From the IMG/VR virus record IMGVR_UViG_3300025128_000069, positions 1 through 48,902 of that record: 48,902 nt of DNA; one strand, given 5' to 3'. Made by a program: the position numbers and the translations under genes. A model generated the notes under the pieces. It ran no database searches. It was not told the origin of the DNA and saw nothing but the letters and a program-made list of their open reading frames with translations. Below, in pieces: positions 15,956 to 23,568 of this stretch (its first letter is position 1; the number at the start of each line of letters is the position of its first letter). The stretch comes from a virus.

Positions 15956-16712
15956 TAATCCTTTCAAGACGCATGGCATAGAGCACTTATCACCAAGCAA
16001 AATAAATTTATGGGTAGCAGACCCAGCTTTATTTATAGGCACATATTTATGTGGCATGAAGGGTAGTTTTGGTGTTGGTGCATTCAGAGGTAATGCAGTA
16101 GAACACGCCTTACAAAAGAAGATAACTAATAAAGAGTTACCACCTAAAGCTATAGATGAGTTCCTCTATGGATCGTTTGATGCAGAGTGTGTCGAGCATA
16201 ATATATCTGAAAATGATGACAAATTAATTAAAGAAAGAACTGCATTAGAGCTATACTACAATTCAGCATTAGATATTTATTCTGACTTTGGTACGCCTAC
16301 ACATTACCAACATAAAATATATTATTCTATACATGAAGATTTACCTATACCATTTCTAGGTTACATAGACTTTGTGTATGAGGACTACATAAGAGACTTG
16401 AAAACTGTTGGAGCTAGACCTTCAAAATTTTCAGATGCTCATCAAAGACAATTAGCAGTTTATTCAAAAGCATTTCCTGATAAAGAGTTATGGTGTGACT
16501 ATGTTACTAAGAAAGAGGTAATGTCTTTCAAAGTAAATAATGTAGAACAACGCCTTAATGAAGTTATCAAGATAGCTTTTGGCTTACAGAAATTCCTTAG
16601 TATCAGCGATGATGCTTTTGAATTAGCATCCATACTCTATCCTAACTACGATGATTGGAGATGGAATGACGAAATGAAAAAACAATCAACTAAAATTTGG
16701 AGTAACAAATAA
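15945..16712 (+). CDS. PD-(D/E)XK exonuclease (RecB/Cas4-like), recombination
   Basis: 255 aa. HLSPSKINLWVADPALFIG (about 14-32) and RGNAVEHALQKKI (about 49-61) form the opening. The core motif GYIDFVYEDYIRDLKT (about 138-153) has Asp in GxxD and D-x-K, followed by DAHQRQLAVYSKAF (about 163-176). This is the GxxD...DxKT...QxxxY pattern of RecB-family nucleases (PDDEXK_1). It lies directly before the ERF annealing protein, making a two-component exonuclease/annealase recombination module. Ribosome site AAGGAG is well placed before the ATG. Confidence 0.85.
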   Translation: MKSNNPFKTHGIEHLSPSKINLWVADPALFIGTYLCGMKGSFGVGAFRGNAVEHALQKKITNKELPPKAIDEFLYGSFDAECVEHNISENDDKLIKERTALELYYNSALDIYSDFGTPTHYQHKIYYSIHEDLPIPFLGYIDFVYEDYIRDLKTVGARPSKFSDAHQRQLAVYSKAFPDKELWCDYVTKKEVMSFKVNNVEQRLNEVIKIAFGLQKFLSISDDAFELASILYPNYDDWRWNDEMKKQSTKIWSNK

Positions 16713-17443
16713 TGAAATATCAATCAGATTTAACTGCAGTAGTCTGTCAAGCTATTGAAGATGCCAGACTAGAATTTATGCCATTGGAGAAAAATGGTGT
16801 GAATAATTATTTTAAAAACAAAAAGGGTGATCCACATTTATATAGCACATTAGATGATATATTTAATGCTTGTATGCCATCCTTACATAAACACAAACTA
16901 TCAGTCATGTATCAAGTGCAGATATTTCAAACTGAGACTAGCCTAGAGAACGTATTAACGACTACGATTACTCACTTGCCTAGTATGCAGTTTATATCTT
17001 CTGCGACCACGCTTGGTAATCAAACTGCTAAAAGCCAAGATGTTGGGTCAGCAATAACTTATCTTAGAAGATATCAAATACAAGCCATGCTAAATCTTGA
17101 AGCTGACTTTGAAGATGATGGTAATTCAGCATCTGGTAGAGTTGGTAAAGAAGCCAACATAATCGAGCAAACAACTAGTGCCAAAGTAGAAATGCCCAAA
17201 AGAGAGTATGTGTTGTTTGATGCAAAAGGAAAAATCTCTAGTAGAGTAAATAGTTTTCTTACATATATCAAAACACTAAATGAGCATTCAATGAAAAAGC
17301 ACCATGAGTGGTCATCAATTACAATTATTCAGTTGCAAGATATGGTTTCTTGGGCTGAAAAGTTGCCCAAAGAGCATAAGAAGAATGCTGATTCTATGAT
17401 TACTAAATGCAATAACTTAATTCAATTCATAAAAGGAGAATAA
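16712..17443 (+). CDS. ERF-family single-strand annealing protein
   Basis: 243 aa. LYSTLDDIFNACMPSLHKHK (about 50-69) then, at about 115-137, GSAITYLRRYQIQAMLNLEA with the following DFEDDGN. The G(S)xxTYxRRYxxxxxLxxxxDxxDDGN block is the diagnostic ERF motif. The C-terminal part is helical (SITIIQLQDMVSWAEKLP). It anneals complementary strands during phage recombination and genome end repair. The ATG is TAATG-coupled to the exonuclease gene. Confidence 0.9.
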   Translation: MKYQSDLTAVVCQAIEDARLEFMPLEKNGVNNYFKNKKGDPHLYSTLDDIFNACMPSLHKHKLSVMYQVQIFQTETSLENVLTTTITHLPSMQFISSATTLGNQTAKSQDVGSAITYLRRYQIQAMLNLEADFEDDGNSASGRVGKEANIIEQTTSAKVEMPKREYVLFDAKGKISSRVNSFLTYIKTLNEHSMKKHHEWSSITIIQLQDMVSWAEKLPKEHKKNADSMITKCNNLIQFIKGE

Positions 17444-17444
17444 T

Positions 17445-17855
17445 ATGTCGCAGAGAGATAACACAAATTCTGGGATTTTGTATAAAAATACAGACGATTG
17501 GAAAATCATTCAACAAGGTAAATTAAACATTGAGGGTGATGAGCAAAGAATTATAGGCGTAAGTCGCAAGAATAAAGATGGTCAGCCTATGGTAGAGCTT
17601 TACAGAGCTATTGGTACTCTCAAAAAGAATGAGGACAAGCAATCTGAAAAATCACCAAATGCAAAAGGAGTTGTGAACAAAGTCATGGATAAAGGTGCTA
17701 TGACTATATCAGCTTGGAAAGAAACATCAGAAGCAGGCAATCCTTATACAAGTTTAAAGGTAAGAGAGTTTTCATCTGATAGTTCTTACAGTGACCCTAA
17801 CAGTGAAAGAAATGTTCTTCATAAAGAGGAGACTGAAGATGAAATTGATTGGTAG
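17445..17855 (+). CDS. SSB-like / DUF736-like ssDNA-binding protein candidate
   Basis: 136 aa. KGAMTISAWKETSEAGNPYT followed by SLKVREFS resembles the strand pair of DUF736 and OB-fold proteins. The C-terminus EETEDEIDW is acidic and ends in an aromatic residue, like the DDxxPF tail of single-strand-binding proteins that contacts partners. Position third in the exonuclease/ERF set supports ssDNA binding. The fold is inferred, not proven. Good ribosome site AGGAG before ATG 17445. Confidence 0.65.
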   Translation: MSQRDNTNSGILYKNTDDWKIIQQGKLNIEGDEQRIIGVSRKNKDGQPMVELYRAIGTLKKNEDKQSEKSPNAKGVVNKVMDKGAMTISAWKETSEAGNPYTSLKVREFSSDSSYSDPNSERNVLHKEETEDEIDW

Positions 17856-18081
17856 TATACTAATAATTTTACTTGCGACTGCTTGTAGCTCTAGACCTAA
17901 TACAGATATAATCGTAGAAAAGAAAGAGCATCTTATGCATAGGCAAGAAGTCATAAACGCCATAGAGGATTGTAAGACTGCTAACTTGCGACCTATACTC
18001 TTCTTCAGTAAGAGGTTTGTAAATGACAAGCCTATACCTATGGTAGCTGACGTAACTTGTGCACCAAGATCAGGGTATTAA
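17839..18081 (+). CDS. Small lipoprotein
   Basis: 80 aa from ATG 17839, which has AGAGGAG upstream; an in-frame ATG 48 bases earlier would destroy the signal peptide. MKLIGSILIILLATACSSRP is a typical lipoprotein signal: basic start, hydrophobic core, and Cys at residue 16 after LATA. The mature part is about 65 aa with two further Cys. It would be anchored in the periplasmic face of a membrane. An early lipoprotein could act in superinfection exclusion or lysis timing; no homology is recognised. Confidence 0.75.
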   Translation: MKLIGSILIILLATACSSRPNTDIIVEKKEHLMHRQEVINAIEDCKTANLRPILFFSKRFVNDKPIPMVADVTCAPRSGY

Positions 18082-18082
18082 T

Positions 18083-18424
18083 ATGCTTATTCCAAAGTCA
18101 CCAAAGATTAAAAACAAAAAACATTTAATGTTTGTTGCGAATCAAAGATGTTGCCTTTGCACTGTAGCCGCTGATTGGTGCAGAGGTAATGTCCAAGCTC
18201 ACCACTTACTAAAGCCATATGAAGGCAAAAGAGGTATGGGCATGAAAGCTAGTGACAATAATGTAGTGCCACTTTGTTATGGTCATCATGCAGAGCTACA
18301 CGATGTAGAAGGGCATGAGGATAATTTTTGGGTCAACTATAATCTTGAAGAGGATTTTGGGAGAAAGACTGCAGAGTATTGGTGGAACATTTCGCCTTAT
18401 AACAAAGAAAGATTTAAAAAATGA
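18083..18424 (+). CDS. HNH/DUF968-like nuclease-type protein
   Basis: 113 aa from ATG 18083 (an upstream in-frame ATG at 18059 overlaps the lipoprotein). HLMFVANQRCCLCTVAADWC (about 14-33) is followed by VQAHHLLKPYEGKRGMGMKA, then VVPLCYGHHAELHDVEG. The CxxC...AHH...PLC..HH..LH arrangement is the zinc-plus-HNH pattern of DUF968 phage proteins, probably a nuclease or Holliday-junction-type endonuclease. It sits in the recombination-early block. The catalytic His of AHH and the LCxxHH motif are visible. Confidence 0.75.
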   Translation: MLIPKSPKIKNKKHLMFVANQRCCLCTVAADWCRGNVQAHHLLKPYEGKRGMGMKASDNNVVPLCYGHHAELHDVEGHEDNFWVNYNLEEDFGRKTAEYWWNISPYNKERFKK

Positions 18425-18756
18425 ACGAACAAATAATTTCAGAAAAAGAAGTATCAAAAGCCTTAGACTATCTTAGAGATTCCGCTGCGGAGGTAGCTAA
18501 AGCCAAAGCAGAACGTATTTACTTAGAAGAATATAGAAAATCACTCAAGGCGTTACTAATGAAAGATCATTTAGAAATGTCTGTTTCTGCTCAAGAAAGG
18601 GAAGCCTACGCTAGTGATGAATACACAAAACATCTAAGGGCATTGCAAATGGCTATTGAGGTAGATGAAAAACATAAGTTTATGAGAGTAGCCGCTGAAG
18701 CTAAAATAAATGCATGGCAAACTATGTCAGCAAATTATAGAGCTATAAAATTATAA
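18421..18756 (+). CDS. Conserved early helical protein
   Basis: 111 aa, almost all helical and charged (SAAEVAKAKAERIYLEEYRK), with AKINAWQTMSANYRAIKL at the C-terminus. ATGA overlap with the HNH-like gene. Similar proteins occur in the same place in other marine phage early regions, downstream of ERF-type genes; I do not know a function. A structural or chaperone-like helper in recombination is a guess. Confidence 0.7.
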   Translation: MNEQIISEKEVSKALDYLRDSAAEVAKAKAERIYLEEYRKSLKALLMKDHLEMSVSAQEREAYASDEYTKHLRALQMAIEVDEKHKFMRVAAEAKINAWQTMSANYRAIKL

Positions 18757-18777
18757 TAAAAAAACATTTAAAAAGGG

Positions 18778-18806
18778 TTGACTTTTGTATCTACATATCA
18801 TATATT
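18778..18806 (+). promoter_or_regulatory. Early promoter P2
   Basis: TTGACT at 18778-18783, 17-base spacer, TATATT at 18801-18806. The spacer contains TGTATCTACA, with TGTA/TACA arms. Positions 18778-18807 are 26/30 identical to promoter P3 at 20248. Expected transcript start is near 18813, about 36 bases before the next ATG. Confidence 0.75.
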
Positions 18807-18848
18807 ATTTGTATAAGATAAATGAACAACAAAAATAGGAGAAAAGAT

Positions 18849-19139
18849 ATGAACGATTTACTTAGAGATGGTGCTACTTTAGAAAGAATTGAGAGAGATT
18901 TAAACTCGCACAGAGCACTATATGGTGCAGATGATTACTTCCTTACTCAAGCTCTAAAGGCAGTAAAAAAGATGTTAGCTGAGAAAACTAAGCTAATAGA
19001 AGAGCAAACTAAAGCTGATGAAATGACATTTAAAGAGTATGAAGGTTTCATGCAGAATAAAGGTTTTGATCCACAGTTTCTTATAGATCAAGAAGTCGCT
19101 AGGCAAGATGAACTTAAAATTGATAACAATGTTGCTTAG
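18849..19139 (+). CDS. Early protein, unknown
   Basis: 96 aa. Start ATG 18849 has AGGAG well placed; the ATG at 18822 would lie about 9 bases from the predicted transcript start without a ribosome site. Helical and charged (LERIERDLNSHRALYGADDY, LTQALKAVKKMLAEKTKLIEE). First gene after promoter P2. No family recognised. Confidence 0.65.
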   Translation: MNDLLRDGATLERIERDLNSHRALYGADDYFLTQALKAVKKMLAEKTKLIEEQTKADEMTFKEYEGFMQNKGFDPQFLIDQEVARQDELKIDNNVA

Positions 19140-19260
19140 TATATTAAAATTATTGGGGGTTATAGCTTCTGCTATAGCCACCATGTTCTTTTTTTATTAT
19201 CTTTTATGGTTTGTATGCCTAATAGATAATGCTTGTTTTAACGCCAACTTTGGAGTGTGA
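19108..19260 (+). CDS. Small membrane protein
   Basis: 50 aa from ATG 19108 (AGG upstream; a shorter 43-aa form starts at 19129). It is almost entirely hydrophobic: LLSILKLLGVIASAIATMFF then FYYLLWFVCLIDNAC, i.e. one or two membrane helices with two Cys at the end. It overlaps the end of the previous gene and the ribosome site of the next. It could be an early membrane-acting peptide such as a superinfection or host-takeover factor; no homologue known. Confidence 0.55.
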   Translation: MNLKLITMLLSILKLLGVIASAIATMFFFYYLLWFVCLIDNACFNANFGV

Positions 19261-19262
19261 AT

Positions 19263-19589
19263 ATGAAAAATTGTAAAGCAGAAAGAATTAATGCAAGTGC
19301 TAAGTTCTTGAGAAATAAATCAAAAGACTATGGTCAAGCTATGAATGTATACTGCCAAGATCATAGTCGTAAGATAATCAAAGAGATAAACTCTTTAAAT
19401 CGTTCTATGTTGACTGCTATTGAAATAGATCAAATGTTATATGTTATCTATATGTACAAGCAGTTGGATGGATATCATTATGAAATGTCTGATAGACGAT
19501 TAGATAGCCTTGAGAAGAAGTTAAATGGTCTAAAGGCTGACGCTATAGTTACGCCATATGAAATCAAAAAAAATAAAAATGGGGAGTAG
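19263..19589 (+). CDS. Early protein, unknown
   Basis: 108 aa from ATG 19263, seven bases after GGAG; a GTG at 19257 is less likely. Helical and basic (MKNCKAERINASAKFLRNKS, KIIKEINSLNRSMLTAIEID). Ends KKNKNGE. No catalytic motifs. The run of small genes from 18.8 to 20.2 kb looks like typical host-takeover genes. Confidence 0.65.
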   Translation: MKNCKAERINASAKFLRNKSKDYGQAMNVYCQDHSRKIIKEINSLNRSMLTAIEIDQMLYVIYMYKQLDGYHYEMSDRRLDSLEKKLNGLKADAIVTPYEIKKNKNGE

Positions 19590-19591
19590 TC

Positions 19592-19855
19592 ATGTATACA
19601 AGAGTTGTAACTAAGTTGTGGCTTGGTAAATATGTAAGCATAAGAGATTATGAGGTTACCAAAGCTATTGGTAAAGGTGGCTTGATTATAGAGCATGATA
19701 ATAAAAAAATGTTTTTAAATGTAGATGAATTAAAATCTTTAAAACCCAATCCAAAGCCAATACAATCTAAATTCAAAGGTACTTACAAATTAGTAAACAT
19801 AACCTTTGCACCACTAACCACTGATCCAAATCAAGGAGATTTTTTATATGACTAA
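19592..19855 (+). CDS. Early protein, unknown
   Basis: 87 aa. MYTRVVTKLWLGKYVSIRDY then KGGLIIEHDNKKMFLNVDEL, which gives alternating strands, suggesting a small beta-barrel or SH3-like fold. Ribosome site GGGGAG lies before the ATG. No homologue recognised. Confidence 0.65.
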   Translation: MYTRVVTKLWLGKYVSIRDYEVTKAIGKGGLIIEHDNKKMFLNVDELKSLKPNPKPIQSKFKGTYKLVNITFAPLTTDPNQGDFLYD

Positions 19856-20051
19856 TGGCACTAATGAAAATGATATCATAGCCAAAAGAAGAGTAGGTTA
19901 TTTATCTTATTATGCACAAGGAATTGAAGATGCTTGTTGTGATGAAAATCTAAATTCTGAAAATACTTTTTCTGATTATTATAAGAAAGGCTATAAAAAA
20001 GGCTTAGAGATAAAAGAAAAGATGCTGATAAAAGGAATACCATATGGTTAA
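19848..20051 (+). CDS. Early small protein
   Basis: 67 aa, MTNGTNENDIIAKRRVGYLS. AAGGAG precedes the ATG, which lies within the end of the previous gene. Central acidic region, C-terminal basic helix (KKGYKKGLEIKEKMLIKGI). Two adjacent Cys (DACCDENL). Function unknown. Confidence 0.6.
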   Translation: MTNGTNENDIIAKRRVGYLSYYAQGIEDACCDENLNSENTFSDYYKKGYKKGLEIKEKMLIKGIPYG

Positions 20052-20229
20052 ATTAATGGTCAAAGAAGCGTCTGATGAAGTTGTATATCTAAGAAAGTTA
20101 TTACAAAAGCACAAAAGCGATATTGCAAAAGATAATCTATCAAAAGAAGAAAACCAAAAAGCAGTAGAGAACTTTGTCAGAATAACCAATATAATCTATG
20201 CAAAATTAGAATTTGTTAAAAAAATATAA
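20044..20229 (+). CDS. Early small helical protein
   Basis: 61 aa, coiled-coil-like (EVVYLRKLLQKHKSDIAKDN). The start ATG lies across the previous gene's end; a second ATG at 20056 is possible. Last gene before promoter P3. No family recognised. Confidence 0.55.
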   Translation: MVKLMVKEASDEVVYLRKLLQKHKSDIAKDNLSKEENQKAVENFVRITNIIYAKLEFVKKI

Positions 20230-20247
20230 AAAAACTCTTTTTAGGGG

Positions 20248-20276
20248 TTGACTTATGTATCTACAAATATTATATT
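20248..20276 (+). promoter_or_regulatory. Early promoter P3
   Basis: TTGACT at 20248-20253, 17-base spacer, TATATT at 20271-20276. The same spacing, hexamers and spacer core (TGTATCTACA) as P2. Drives the 183-aa gene and DUF932, ending at the terminator at 21782. Confidence 0.75.
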
Positions 20277-20311
20277 AATAAAATAACGATCAACAAAAAC
20301 TGGAGAACTAA

Positions 20312-20863
20312 ATGACTAAATATACTAAAGATCAACTAGAACTTAAATCTTACATCGAAAAGCTAAATAAAAAACACATGGATAAGGTTAGAGCTAATAC
20401 AGACCCTAACATCATGTATTGTACTGTTCCAGAGGTTGTACCATTTTCTGAGCTAGATAAATTTGCTGAGAATGGCATTGTATCAGTCCTTGATTATAAA
20501 AAAGATCAATGTGTTATGTACATTTCTGAATTTGGTAAATCTGCTACTGGGTCTAGAGTAAGAATTGATCCTAATGAGCATACATTAGAAGAACTAGAGG
20601 AAATGGAAAAATATTGGATAGAGCAGTCCAATATAGCTCAAGAAGAAGAGTACAACAGAAAAGCTCAAAATGTTTCTAACTTAGCAAAAAGAATTAAAGA
20701 AACTTGTAAGCTAGGTGCAAAAGACTACAGAACTGCTATCAAGTGGATACTAGAAGCAGATGAGCTTGAAGAGGACAAATCGTATCAAGGTGACCAATTA
20801 TGTTGGGAATTTGACATACCTTTTAAACATAAAAAATTATTTCAACTAGCGAGGGTAGCATAA
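20312..20863 (+). CDS. Early protein, unknown
   Basis: 183 aa. N-terminal helices (TKDQLELKSYIEKLNKKHMD), a beta region (NGIVSVLDYKKDQCVMYIS), and a C-terminal helical region (LGAKDYRTAIKWILEADELE) ending in CWEFDIPFKHKKLFQLARVA. It begins the P3 operon and is TAATG-coupled to DUF932, so the two probably work together. GGAG before ATG. No family recognised. Confidence 0.7.
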   Translation: MTKYTKDQLELKSYIEKLNKKHMDKVRANTDPNIMYCTVPEVVPFSELDKFAENGIVSVLDYKKDQCVMYISEFGKSATGSRVRIDPNEHTLEELEEMEKYWIEQSNIAQEEEYNRKAQNVSNLAKRIKETCKLGAKDYRTAIKWILEADELEEDKSYQGDQLCWEFDIPFKHKKLFQLARVA

Positions 20864-21777
20864 TGTTAGATACTAAATTACAAGATGCGTTACAAGACGT
20901 ATCATTTAAAATCGATGTGAGGGATATTCAAGGTATCCCTTCACACATGGGAAGAAAAATTGTACGCCTAGATAATTTAGGTGCTCAAGATGGTGATCCT
21001 CTAGCGATAGTAGGGTCACGATATAAGCCAATTCATCATGTAGATGCTTTTGGTGGTGCTCTAGAAGCTATGAAAAGTGGTGGCTTAGACTTCTCAAATA
21101 ACGAAATAACTGTAAACACTTACGAAAATGGTGCTATGGCTAAGATGGAATTATTACTTCCAGCACATCATGTACAAGTAGGTGATCACGATTTGTATCT
21201 TAAATTTGTAGCTAGAAATAGTTACAACGCCAAATGGAAGTTTCAATCTTTCTTTGGATGGATGAATGAAGTTTGTTTTAATACTTTGGTAAGTGGTCAG
21301 AAGATTGCCTATACTGCCAATAGACACACTACACATTTCAACGTAGATGCATCTAACAAGAAGATACAAAATGCAGTTACTGCTATCACAGACGAAACAG
21401 AGAGCTTTAAGAAGTGGTGGGATACTAAAGTAGAAGATGAGCAAGTTATTGACTTATTCAAAACTACTATAGCTAAAAGCCAAGCCAATGATATCAAGAT
21501 TGCTAGTGGTCAATCTGACACTAATAAAAAGCAATTATATCATTTGATGGGTTTATATGACGCTGAAGTAGCACAAATACATGGAAGGGGTGATTATGGC
21601 AGAAATGGTGCTAAAGGCTCTCTATGGTGTGCATATCAGTCTGCAACTGCATGGTCTACCCATCTTGGAGATGTAAAGTCTAATAGCACTAATAATCATA
21701 TTGTTCAGCAACGTAGACAAAACGATGTAAGAAGTATGATCAATAGTAAGAAATGGAAAGAGCTAGAGGTAGCATAA
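20863..21777 (+). CDS. DUF932 family protein
   Basis: 304 aa. IVGSRYKPIHHVDAFGGALE (about 49-68), MELLLPAHHVQVGDHDLYLK (about 91-110), FGWMNEVCFNTLVSGQK (about 130-146) and a C-terminal region around LWCAYQSATAWSTHL (about 253-267). This order matches the DUF932 / TIGR03299 phage-plasmid family. Members are often expressed early or from mobile elements, and the molecular role is unsettled. It ends just before a strong terminator. Confidence 0.85.
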   Translation: MLDTKLQDALQDVSFKIDVRDIQGIPSHMGRKIVRLDNLGAQDGDPLAIVGSRYKPIHHVDAFGGALEAMKSGGLDFSNNEITVNTYENGAMAKMELLLPAHHVQVGDHDLYLKFVARNSYNAKWKFQSFFGWMNEVCFNTLVSGQKIAYTANRHTTHFNVDASNKKIQNAVTAITDETESFKKWWDTKVEDEQVIDLFKTTIAKSQANDIKIASGQSDTNKKQLYHLMGLYDAEVAQIHGRGDYGRNGAKGSLWCAYQSATAWSTHLGDVKSNSTNNHIVQQRRQNDVRSMINSKKWKELEVA

Positions 21778-21781
21778 TATT

Positions 21782-21806
21782 AGGGAGCTTTATGCTCCCT
21801 TTTAAT
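21782..21806 (+). terminator. Rho-independent terminator after DUF932
   Basis: GGGAGC (21783-21788), loop TTTAT, GCTCCC (21794-21799), then TTTTAATTTT. A perfect 6-bp GC-rich stem and U-rich tail, 5 bases after the DUF932 stop. The next gene's ribosome site AGGAGG begins at 21810. Confidence 0.85.
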
Positions 21807-21820
21807 TTTAGGAGGTACTT

Positions 21821-22966
21821 ATGGAAGATTTATATGATTTTAAAAATACTGTATTGACTAGTGAGGTTGAGCTTTCTGATATAGACAAAGAGATATTTAA
21901 GAACTTTGACTTTACATTTGATGGCAAGACTGAATTTACTATTCCACATTTCTCAAAAGTAGAAGAGGATTTTTCTATTGGCGTTATATATGGATCAAGT
22001 GGTAGTGGTAAGTCATCTATACTGAAACAGTATGGGAATGAAGAAGAGCTAGTGTGGGATAATAACAAAAGTATAGCGTCACACTTTGATTCTGTAGAGG
22101 ATGCCATAGAAAGACTTGGTGCAGTTGGATTGAATACAGTTCCTACTTGGGCAAAGCCTAGAAAGGTTTTATCTAATGGAGAAGGCTTTAGATGCGATTT
22201 AGCTAGACGTTTAGGTAGTAACATTGTCATAGATGAGTTTACGTCTGTGGTAAACAGAGATGTAGCTAAATCTTGTTCACTATCTTTGTATAAGTATGTC
22301 AAACGCAAAAACCTTAAAAACATTGTATTGGCAACTTGCCACGATGACATATTAGAATGGCTGCAGCCAGATTGGGTCTTTAACACTGATGCAAAGAAGT
22401 TTGCGTCAAGGGGGTTAGTTCGGCAACCCATTGAAGTTAGAATTATCAAAGGGAGCAGAAAATATTGGGAGTTATTTAAAAAGCATCACTATCTAACAGA
22501 AGAACTGCCTGCGTCTGCACAATGTTATTTGGCAGTTTGGGGTAATAGAATTATTGGATTTGCGTCTAGTATGTCACTTCCTGGATGGACACCACCTCTT
22601 TATGAAGGAGACAAAAGACTTAAATGGCGTGAAGCTAGGACTGTAGTTCTTCCTGACTTTCAAGGACTTGGCATAGGTACTAGGATATCTGACGCAGTTG
22701 GTGATATTATGCTAGAGCAAAAGGTAAGATATTATTCTAAAACTTCACATATAAGAATGGGTGAGTACAGAGAAAAGTCACCACTATGGAGAGCTACTGT
22801 AAGTAATCTCAAAGACAGAAGCAGTGACACACATGACCATAAGAAACGCCTTATACCTTTAGCAAGAGATAGGATATGCTATTCACATGAATACATTGGT
22901 GAAAACAATAAATCTTACGATCCTAAGTATAATCGCCCAGATGATAATCAAATAAGTTTGTTCTAA
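21821..22966 (+). CDS. ABC-ATPase fused to GNAT acyltransferase
   Basis: 381 aa, two enzymes in one chain. Residues about 50-190 are an ABC-type ATPase: Walker A GSSGSGKS (58-65), signature-like LSNGE (117-121), Walker B NIVIDEF (134-140) with Asp138 and Glu139, and the switch His174 in TCHDD. It has no membrane segments, so it is not a transporter. Residues about 204-381 are a GNAT domain: HHYL (222-225), WGNRIIGF, then CoA-loop QGLGIGT (281-287), KTSHIRMG, YREKSPLW and CYSHEYIG near the end. The start has the strongest ribosome site of the early block (AGGAGG). It has its own paralogue next door. ABC-GNAT fusions with HHYL occur in some bacteria and phages; the substrate (protein, nucleobase or tRNA) is unknown. 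Confidence 0.85.
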   Translation: MEDLYDFKNTVLTSEVELSDIDKEIFKNFDFTFDGKTEFTIPHFSKVEEDFSIGVIYGSSGSGKSSILKQYGNEEELVWDNNKSIASHFDSVEDAIERLGAVGLNTVPTWAKPRKVLSNGEGFRCDLARRLGSNIVIDEFTSVVNRDVAKSCSLSLYKYVKRKNLKNIVLATCHDDILEWLQPDWVFNTDAKKFASRGLVRQPIEVRIIKGSRKYWELFKKHHYLTEELPASAQCYLAVWGNRIIGFASSMSLPGWTPPLYEGDKRLKWREARTVVLPDFQGLGIGTRISDAVGDIMLEQKVRYYSKTSHIRMGEYREKSPLWRATVSNLKDRSSDTHDHKKRLIPLARDRICYSHEYIGENNKSYDPKYNRPDDNQISLF

Positions 22967-23568
22967 TGCAATACGAATATCATCTAGATCAAAGTAAATT
23001 TCTATCTACAAAATTTGTAAAGCCAAAAATAAATATTAAAATTATTAATGGTGATAGAAAACTTTGGTCTATATTTAAAAGGCATCATTATCTAAGTGAA
23101 GAATTACCATTAGCTACAAGATGTTTCTATGCTTTATGGGGTAATAATATTATAGGATTTAGTGCTACAATAAGTTTTCCAGGAAAAACACCACCTTTGT
23201 ATGAAGGTGATATTAGAAAAAAATGGAGAGAATGCAGAACAGTTTTAATCCCAGACTTTCAAGGATTAGGTGTAGGCACTCGATTTTCAGATGCCATAGC
23301 TGATTTACATATAGAGCAAGGTTATAGATACTTTAGCAAAACCTCACATATGAGAATGGGTTTGTATAGGGAAAAATCTCCACTATGGAAGGCTACGTCA
23401 GCCAATTTACTTGATAGAAGTAAAAGCACCAATGGTAAAGGTTATATAAATCATCACACTATAGAAAGAGATAGATTGTGTTATTCTCACGAATATATTG
23501 GAAAAGATAAAAAGTCTTACAATCCTATCTACAACGCTGAAGAAAATAATCAGATAAGTATATTTTAA
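22966..23568 (+). CDS. Stand-alone GNAT paralogue of the fusion's C-terminal half
   Basis: 200 aa, aligning over almost its full length with residues 204-381 of the preceding protein. HHYL (40-43), TPPLYEGD, the CoA loop QGLGVGT (99-105), KTSHMRMG, YREKSPLW and CYSHEYIG are shared, and both end NQIS(L/I)F. The pair arose by tandem duplication. The ATG overlaps the upstream TAA. It lacks an ATPase half. Probable acyltransferase forming a heteromer or acting on a related substrate; inference. Confidence 0.85.
   Translation: MQYEYHLDQSKFLSTKFVKPKINIKIINGDRKLWSIFKRHHYLSEELPLATRCFYALWGNNIIGFSATISFPGKTPPLYEGDIRKKWRECRTVLIPDFQGLGVGTRFSDAIADLHIEQGYRYFSKTSHMRMGLYREKSPLWKATSANLLDRSKSTNGKGYINHHTIERDRLCYSHEYIGKDKKSYNPIYNAEENNQISIF

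Noticed and set aside
21808-22449. A 213-codon open frame on the minus strand opposite the ABC-ATPase part
   Set aside because: Ser/Leu-rich translation, no ribosome site, and lies fully antisense to well-supported motifs. It is a shadow frame.
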